Positions 4,868 through 5,058 of a DNA stretch of 5,058 bases are shown here, piece after piece; position 1 is the first letter of the stretch, and each line of letters begins with the position of its first letter. This DNA is from JALQTD01 sp964390365 (GTDB taxonomy: Bacteria; Bacteroidota; Bacteroidia; Flavobacteriales_D; Sanyastnellaceae): the NCBI GenBank assembly GCA_964390365.1, contig CAYMHW010000113.1, positions 1-5,058 on the forward strand. The letters are read 5' to 3'. A program made the position numbers and the translations under genes. The notes below the pieces were generated by a model, which was not told where the DNA came from, did not search any database, and worked only from the letters and a program-made list of their open reading frames with translations.

Positions 4868-5058
4868 ATGAAGAATTGTATGCACCATGCGATGCGGACG
4901 GTGGGCCTTGCAGCCTCGGTCCTGATGCTCGTGGCCACGGCTTGCGCTCAAGGGGAGTGGGAACACGACTTGCGGGTCGTTCCACAGCCCCGGCCCGAAG
5001 CGGCGGTTGAGCGCGGCGGAGGACTCATCGCCTTGCCCTTTTTCGATGACTTTTCGAC
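4868..5058 (+). CDS. Secreted protein beginning with an LPFFDDFS motif (N-terminal part only)
   Basis: An ATG at 4868, 13 bases after the PASTA stop, opens a frame that stays open to the right edge (63 complete codons). The N-terminus carries a signal peptide with a hydrophobic core (VGLASV... region 12-24) ending Ala-Cys-Ala before Gln28. Signal peptidase I cleavage after ACA seems more likely than lipidation at Cys26, because the lipobox would be poor (Ala at -3). Residues 56-63 read LPFFDDFS. I associate this opening with large Bacteroidota exported proteins that often end in a type IX secretion sorting domain; the C-terminus is outside the window, so this cannot be tested here. The start is uncertain: ATGs at 4880 and 4892 are in frame, and the latter gives a more compact signal peptide (MRTVGLAA). 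The short gap suggests co-transcription with the PASTA gene. Confidence 0.75.
   Translation, partial: MKNCMHHAMRTVGLAASVLMLVATACAQGEWEHDLRVVPQPRPEAAVERGGGLIALPFFDDFS

Noticed and set aside
1..5058. Mobile element, CRISPR array, tRNA/rRNA or defence cluster
   Set aside because: I found no regularly spaced direct repeats, terminal inverted repeats, transposase or integrase motifs, or tRNA-like cloverleaf on either strand by eye. All coding space is explained by housekeeping or envelope genes.

Overview
The window looks like ordinary chromosomal sequence from a GC-rich member of the Bacteroidota. Four observations suggest this. No start codon is preceded by a well-spaced Shine-Dalgarno sequence. 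Three genes have a TAnnTTTG-like (TAnnTTyG) -7 motif shortly before their start. There is a short collagen-like lipoprotein of a kind I know from this phylum. The two genes cut off at the window edges begin like typical Bacteroidota secreted proteins (a BNR/sortilin-type beta-propeller and an 'LPFFDDFS' protein). The phylum is inferred from these features; no marker gene was compared.

Left half, minus strand (1-1577). Read in the direction of transcription, the first gene is a small lipoprotein with seven Gly-X-Y triplets (1086-1577). A clear Rho-independent terminator with a UUCG tetraloop follows it (1033-1062). Next comes a compact three-gene run: dtd (D-aminoacyl-tRNA deacylase, 561-1013), a MazG-type nucleotide pyrophosphohydrolase (193-564), and the start of a secreted protein (1-196) that runs off the left edge. 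Neighbouring genes overlap by 4 bases (ATGA, then GTGA), so they are probably co-transcribed and translationally coupled. The first two are both quality-control enzymes: one edits mischarged tRNA, the other probably removes unwanted nucleotides.

Middle (1578-1723). This is a 146-base divergent promoter region. It holds a -7-like motif for each direction and a G-rich tract that could form a G-quadruplex next to the purL motif.

Right half, plus strand (1724-5058). purL (1724-3967) encodes the small, single-domain-set form of FGAM synthase (747 aa), which needs PurS and PurQ partners that are not in this window. A 74-base gap with its own -7-like motif leads to a membrane-anchored protein with about three PASTA domains (4042-4854). 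Thirteen bases later begins a secreted protein that is cut by the right edge (4868-5058).

I looked for a novel system and do not see one. There are no RNA genes, CRISPR arrays, insertion sequences, phage genes or defence-like clusters. The less-characterised items are the collagen-like lipoprotein, the kinase-less PASTA protein and the two truncated secreted proteins.
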